Source: Breoghania sp. L-A4
GTDB taxonomy: Bacteria; Pseudomonadota; Alphaproteobacteria; Rhizobiales; Stappiaceae
Assembly: GCF_003432385.1 (NCBI RefSeq)
Contig: NZ_CP031841.1
Span: forward strand, 2,953,579-3,017,578
Reading direction: 5' to 3'
Length of the DNA stretch: 64,000 bases
The notes below the pieces were generated by a model that worked only from the letters and a program-made list of their open reading frames with translations, did not search any database and had not been told where the DNA came from. Shown here piece after piece: positions 60,933 to 64,000 of the stretch (within the stretch, counting starts at the first letter, position 1; the number at the start of each line of letters is the position of its first letter). The translations under genes were made by a program, and so were the position numbers.

Positions 60933-62540
60933 TTACATCCTGAAGACGCCGAATTTTGTTTCTGGAACCGGTGCGTTGAGCGCGGCGGAAAACGCCAGTC
61001 CCAGCACGCGACGGGTTTCCGACGGCGCGATGATGCCATCGTCCCACAACCGCGCGGTGGCATGGTAAGGATGCCCCTCTTGCTCATAGAGATCCCGGAT
61101 TGGCGCCTTGAAGGCCTCCTCCTCCTCCGCGCTCCATGCGCCGCCGTCCGCTTCGATGTTGTCGCGCTTGACCGTCGCAAGCACCGACGCCGCCTGCTCG
61201 CCGCCCATCACGGAAATCCGGGCATTGGGCCACATGAACAGGAACCGGGGGCTGTAGGCGCGTCCGCACATGCCGTAGTTGCCCGCCCCATACGAACCGC
61301 CGACGATGACGGTGACCTTTGGGACCTGCGCGCAGGCGACGGCGGTGACCAGCTTGGCGCCGTCCTTGGCGATGCCGCCGGCCTCATAGTCGCGTCCCAC
61401 CATGAAGCCGGTGATGTTCTGGAGAAACAGCAGCGGGATGCGCCGCTGACAGCACAACTCGATGAAATGCGCGCCCTTCAGTGCGGATTCAGAAAACAGG
61501 ATGCCGTTGTTGGCGATGATCCCGACAGGCATGCCCTCGATCCTGGCAAAGCCCGTGACCAGCGTCGTGCCGTAGAGCTTCTTGAATTCGTCGAACTCGG
61601 AGCCGTCGACCAGCCGCGCGATCACCTCACGCGCGTCATACTGCTTTTTCAGATCCGCCGGCACGACACCGTCCAGTTCCGAAGGGTCATAGAGCGGCGC
61701 GCGCGGCGGCTGCAACGCAATATCGGGGCGCTTCTCGCCGTTCAGATTTGCAATACAGCGGCGCGCCATGGCCAGCGCCTGCTCGTCATCGAGCGCATAA
61801 TGATCCGCAACGCCGGATGTCCTGGCATGCACGTCCGCGCCGCCCAGATCCTCGGCGGAAACCTCCTCACCCGTCGCCGCCTTCACCAGCGGCGGACCGG
61901 CGAGAAAAATCGTACCTTGCCTGCGCACAATGATCGTCTCGTCGGACATGGCCGGTACATAGGCACCGCCGGCGGTGCACGATCCCATGACCACGGCGAT
62001 CTGGGCGATTCCCATCGCCGACATGTTGGCCTGGTTGAAGAAGATGCGGCCGAAATGCTCGCGGTCGGGAAACACGTCGGTCTGGTTCGGCAGGTTGGCG
62101 CCACCTGAATCCACCAGGTAAATGCACGGCAAGCGGTTCTCGCGCGCTATTTCCTGGGCGCGCAGGTGCTTCTTCACCGTCATCGGGTAATAGGTCCCGC
62201 CCTTGATGGTCGCATCGTTGCACACGATCATGCACTCACGCCCCGAGACGCGGCCGATCCCGGTGATCAGTCCCGCACCATGGATCGCGTCGTTGTACAG
62301 ACCGTGCGCGGCGAGCGGCGAGAGTTCGAGAAACGGCGTCCCCGGATCGATCAGCCGCAGGACGCGCTCGCGCGGCAGCAACTTGCCGCGCGAAAGATGC
62401 CTTTCGCGGGCACGCGCCGGTCCGCCGGCGGCTGCCTCCGCGCGCTTGGCCTTCAAATCGTCGATCAGCAATTGCATGTCGGCCGCCTGGTGGCGGAATG
62501 CATCGGATGCCGGGGAGATATCGGATTTCACAACCGCCAC
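60933..62540 (-). CDS. mccB: 3-methylcrotonyl-CoA carboxylase carboxyltransferase (beta) subunit
   Basis: 535-aa carboxyltransferase. Family markers: [76 protein letters not shown] and [20 protein letters not shown]. The MCC signature [16 protein letters not shown] separates it from propionyl-CoA carboxylase. With MccA it carboxylates 3-methylcrotonyl-CoA in leucine catabolism. Unusually, mccA is 7 kb downstream rather than adjacent. Confidence 0.95.
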   Translation of the reverse strand: MAVVKSDISPASDAFRHQAADMQLLIDDLKAKRAEAAAGGPARARERHLSRGKLLPRERVLRLIDPGTPFLELSPLAAHGLYNDAIHGAGLITGIGRVSGRECMIVCNDATIKGGTYYPMTVKKHLRAQEIARENRLPCIYLVDSGGANLPNQTDVFPDREHFGRIFFNQANMSAMGIAQIAVVMGSCTAGGAYVPAMSDETIIVRRQGTIFLAGPPLVKAATGEEVSAEDLGGADVHARTSGVADHYALDDEQALAMARRCIANLNGEKRPDIALQPPRAPLYDPSELDGVVPADLKKQYDAREVIARLVDGSEFDEFKKLYGTTLVTGFARIEGMPVGIIANNGILFSESALKGAHFIELCCQRRIPLLFLQNITGFMVGRDYEAGGIAKDGAKLVTAVACAQVPKVTVIVGGSYGAGNYGMCGRAYSPRFLFMWPNARISVMGGEQAASVLATVKRDNIEADGGAWSAEEEEAFKAPIRDLYEQEGHPYHATARLWDDGIIAPSETRRVLGLAFSAALNAPVPETKFGVFRM

Positions 62541-62600
62541 GCGTAAGCCTTTCCTTGCAATCGATCTTTTTATCGAGAATCTGGCAGCTTGAGACCCGCG

Positions 62601-62999
62601 CTACCGCTGTTCCGGCTTGTCCACCGGGCCGCCCGCGTCCCGCCAGGCGCCGAATCCGCCGGCGATATGCGCCACGTTTTCCAGCCCCATATCCTGCACG
62701 GCCTTGGTGGCCAGAGCCGAACGCAAGCCGCCGGCGCAGAAGAACACAAAGCGCTTGTCCTGGGAGAAGACCTCACGGTGATACGGGCTGTCTGGATCGA
62801 CCCAGAATTCCAGCATGCCGCGCGGCGCGTGAACGGCACCCGGCACCTTGCCCTCGCGCGCCAGTTCGCGGATGTCGCGCAGATCGACAAGGACGACGCC
62901 CGGATCGCCCGAAAGCGCCAAAGCCTCGCCGGCACTCAACGTGACGATCTCGCGTTCGGCCTCTTCAACGAGATCCTTGTAGCCGCGCTTCATTGCCAT
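62601..62999 (-). CDS. Rhodanese-like domain protein
   Basis: 132-aa rhodanese with VVLVDLRDIRELAREGKVPG and active Cys in FVFFCAGGLRSALATK. The start is taken at MAMKRGYKDL (62999), with a Met two codons later as an alternative. It lies upstream of mccB on the same strand. It is the third rhodanese protein in the window. Confidence 0.9.
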   Translation of the reverse strand: MAMKRGYKDLVEEAEREIVTLSAGEALALSGDPGVVLVDLRDIRELAREGKVPGAVHAPRGMLEFWVDPDSPYHREVFSQDKRFVFFCAGGLRSALATKAVQDMGLENVAHIAGGFGAWRDAGGPVDKPEQR

Positions 63000-63130
63000 T
63001 GCTGTTCCTTCCGATACGCCCACAACGAGCGAATATGGAAGCGAGTGTCGCGACTCGGCAATCGAATAACAAGGGTCCCGATCGACGCTCCTGGGAGCAT
63101 CAGCACGCAAGCGCCTCGCGCAGAACGACA

Positions 63131-63156
63131 AAAGGCGCGGATTGCGCCGCGCCTTT
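63131..63156 (-). terminator. Terminator-like hairpin after the 43-aa ORF
   Basis: AAAGGCGCGG-ATTGCG-CCGCGCCTTT: perfect 10-bp stem, with TTTTGTC on the minus strand. It begins 42 bp past the stop of the small membrane protein gene. Confidence 0.7.
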
Positions 63157-63198
63157 CGCCAAATTCCCGGAATATTCTTGTCGCTATCGTGGTCGGTG

Positions 63199-63330
63199 TC
63201 AGCGCGCGACGAGCGTCGTCGCAGCAGGATCAAATCCACCAAACAGATACACGAGCATCAGAGCGCCTCCGAGGGTCAAGACCGTCCAGGTCATCACACC
63301 CCAGCAGGACTTCTGCGCATGATCGTCCAT
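63199..63330 (-). CDS. Small single-pass membrane protein (43 aa)
   Basis: The minus strand encodes MDDHAQKSCWGVMTWTVLTL, continuing with GGALMLVYLFGGFDPA and ending TTLVAR: a short charged N-terminus followed by one hydrophobic helix (about residues 13-33). An AGGAG ribosome site lies at the right distance before the ATG (TAGGAGTTTCATG), and a hairpin terminator follows. These three signals support a real gene despite its size. It is not recognised; it could be a small respiratory or stress membrane peptide. Confidence 0.7.
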   Translation of the reverse strand: MDDHAQKSCWGVMTWTVLTLGGALMLVYLFGGFDPAATTLVAR

Positions 63331-63645
63331 GAAACTCCTATCCGCATATGGCGCGCGCCTGGCCGGGAGAAACCGGCGCGCTTGTTTCCGTACAGCGATT
63401 TAACGCCATGGTAACGCTTTCGCAAGTGCGAACAAACCCGAAGCGCGGCCTTATGCACATGGCTGTCACGCTCCCTGTGCATAACCGGCGTCATGCTCCC
63501 GCGGTTCAGAACCCCGCGCAAACCAAGGGTTTTGACGCGTCCGGGCAAGCCGCCTTCCGCGCATGCGAGGGTCCTCAGAGAGGGCACGCCCTATGCCCCG
63601 AACCCGTTCCCGCGTATTGTTCATGCCCCTGATCGGATTGGCATC
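63331..63645. other. Divergent intergenic region
   Basis: 315 bp between the 43-aa ORF and the DUF599 gene. Contains no plausible gene. An inverted GCGCGC/GCGCGC pair around 63350-63381 is GC-rich and short. Promoters for both flanking genes should be here but were not pinned down. Confidence 0.45.
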
Positions 63646-64000
63646 ATGACTTCGCTCTCCCCCATCGACGCGGCCGCGCTGGGCTGGTTCCTTGTCTGCT
63701 GGACGGCCTTCAACTGGCTCGTTGGGCACAGCCGCTGGAAACACCGCACCCTGTCGCACACCATGGACGGCTATCGCCATGCCTGGATGCTGGCGATGCG
63801 CGAACGCCCGATGCGCATGGTGGATACCCAGATCATCTCCGGCTTGCAGCAGGGAACCGCCTTCTTCGCCTCCACCGCCCTGCTCGCACTGGGCGGCGGC
63901 TTCGCGATGCTCAATGCGACCGAGCGGGTGCTGGAACTCTACGCCGACCTGCCGTTTTCCATCGCCATGACCCGCGGCCAGTGGGAGGCAAAGGTCCTCG
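63646..64000 (+). CDS. DUF599 family membrane protein, 3' partial
   Basis: The first 118 residues are present and the frame runs off the window. Features: LGWFLVCWTAFNWLVGHS (membrane segment), the family-typical TLSHTMDGYRHAWMLAM and QGTAFFASTALLALGGGFAM (second segment). DUF599 proteins are about 230 aa and of unknown function. Confidence 0.85.
   Translation, partial: MTSLSPIDAAALGWFLVCWTAFNWLVGHSRWKHRTLSHTMDGYRHAWMLAMRERPMRMVDTQIISGLQQGTAFFASTALLALGGGFAMLNATERVLELYADLPFSIAMTRGQWEAKVL

Overview
The window looks like a chromosomal segment of a high-GC alphaproteobacterium of the order Hyphomicrobiales (Rhizobiales). The evidence is the gene content: divK-pleD, EipB/DUF1849, clpS-clpA, an ATP12-type F1 assembly chaperone, DUF1489, DUF3572, a zinc-ribbon DinB, a phasin, AidB and a BigR persulfide locus. 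The genus cannot be fixed from the sequence alone. No rRNA, tRNA or CRISPR array was seen.

Layout. 1-3719: an Anbu-type locus (ATP-grasp, alpha-E, transglutaminase-like protein, proteasome-like Anbu peptidase). 3755-7557: ATP12 chaperone, HAD phosphatase, UPF0173 hydrolase, then a persulfide dioxygenase-like MBL protein with a rhodanese. 7670-9975: ruvX and an AEC transporter, separated by an intact IS5-family (IS427-like) element. 10095-16138: small lipoprotein, aidB, pyrB, a dihydroorotase-like gene, plsY and dprA. 16155-24751: small ORF, topA, rnr, DUF983, Nudix, MFS, rpmG. 24803-25485: gene-free stretch with a run of stem-loops. 25486-29683: pleD, divK, DUF3572, HAD-like protein, Pol IV. 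29857-33758: a large secreted metzincin/DUF11 protein and small ORFs. 34231-40613: cspA, EipB, RidA, a GDPD, DUF482, HIT, a MITE-like element and azlCD. 40796-50239: clpAS, phasin, a D,D-carboxypeptidase, a DnaJ-like/VWA pair, panC, DUF1489 and cytochrome c. 50366-62999: the 3-methylcrotonyl-CoA carboxylase genes mccA and mccB, about 7 kb apart, with the BigR sulfide locus, serine dehydratase and a sensor kinase/response regulator pair between them. A decayed copy of the mccA 3' end lies beyond two coiled-coil genes. The window ends inside a DUF599 gene.

The most important technical point is that 17 breaks in 13 otherwise well conserved genes all have the same form: one base missing from a G or C run of 3-5. 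Restoring one base at each site gives a full-length protein of the expected family and a length divisible by three. This points to systematic homopolymer under-calling in the assembly rather than pseudogenes. Those genes are annotated here over their whole span. The IS transposase break (A4G7 run) is different and is probably a genuine programmed -1 frameshift.

Functional themes are: a predicted peptide-ligase/proteasome-like modification system; sulfide/persulfide detoxification (two MBL hydrolases, three rhodanese proteins, BigR and a TauE exporter); cell-cycle phosphosignalling (DivK-PleD); envelope maintenance (EipB, D,D-carboxypeptidase, PlsY); DNA processing (TopA, DprA, RuvX, Pol IV, AidB); and leucine and serine catabolism.
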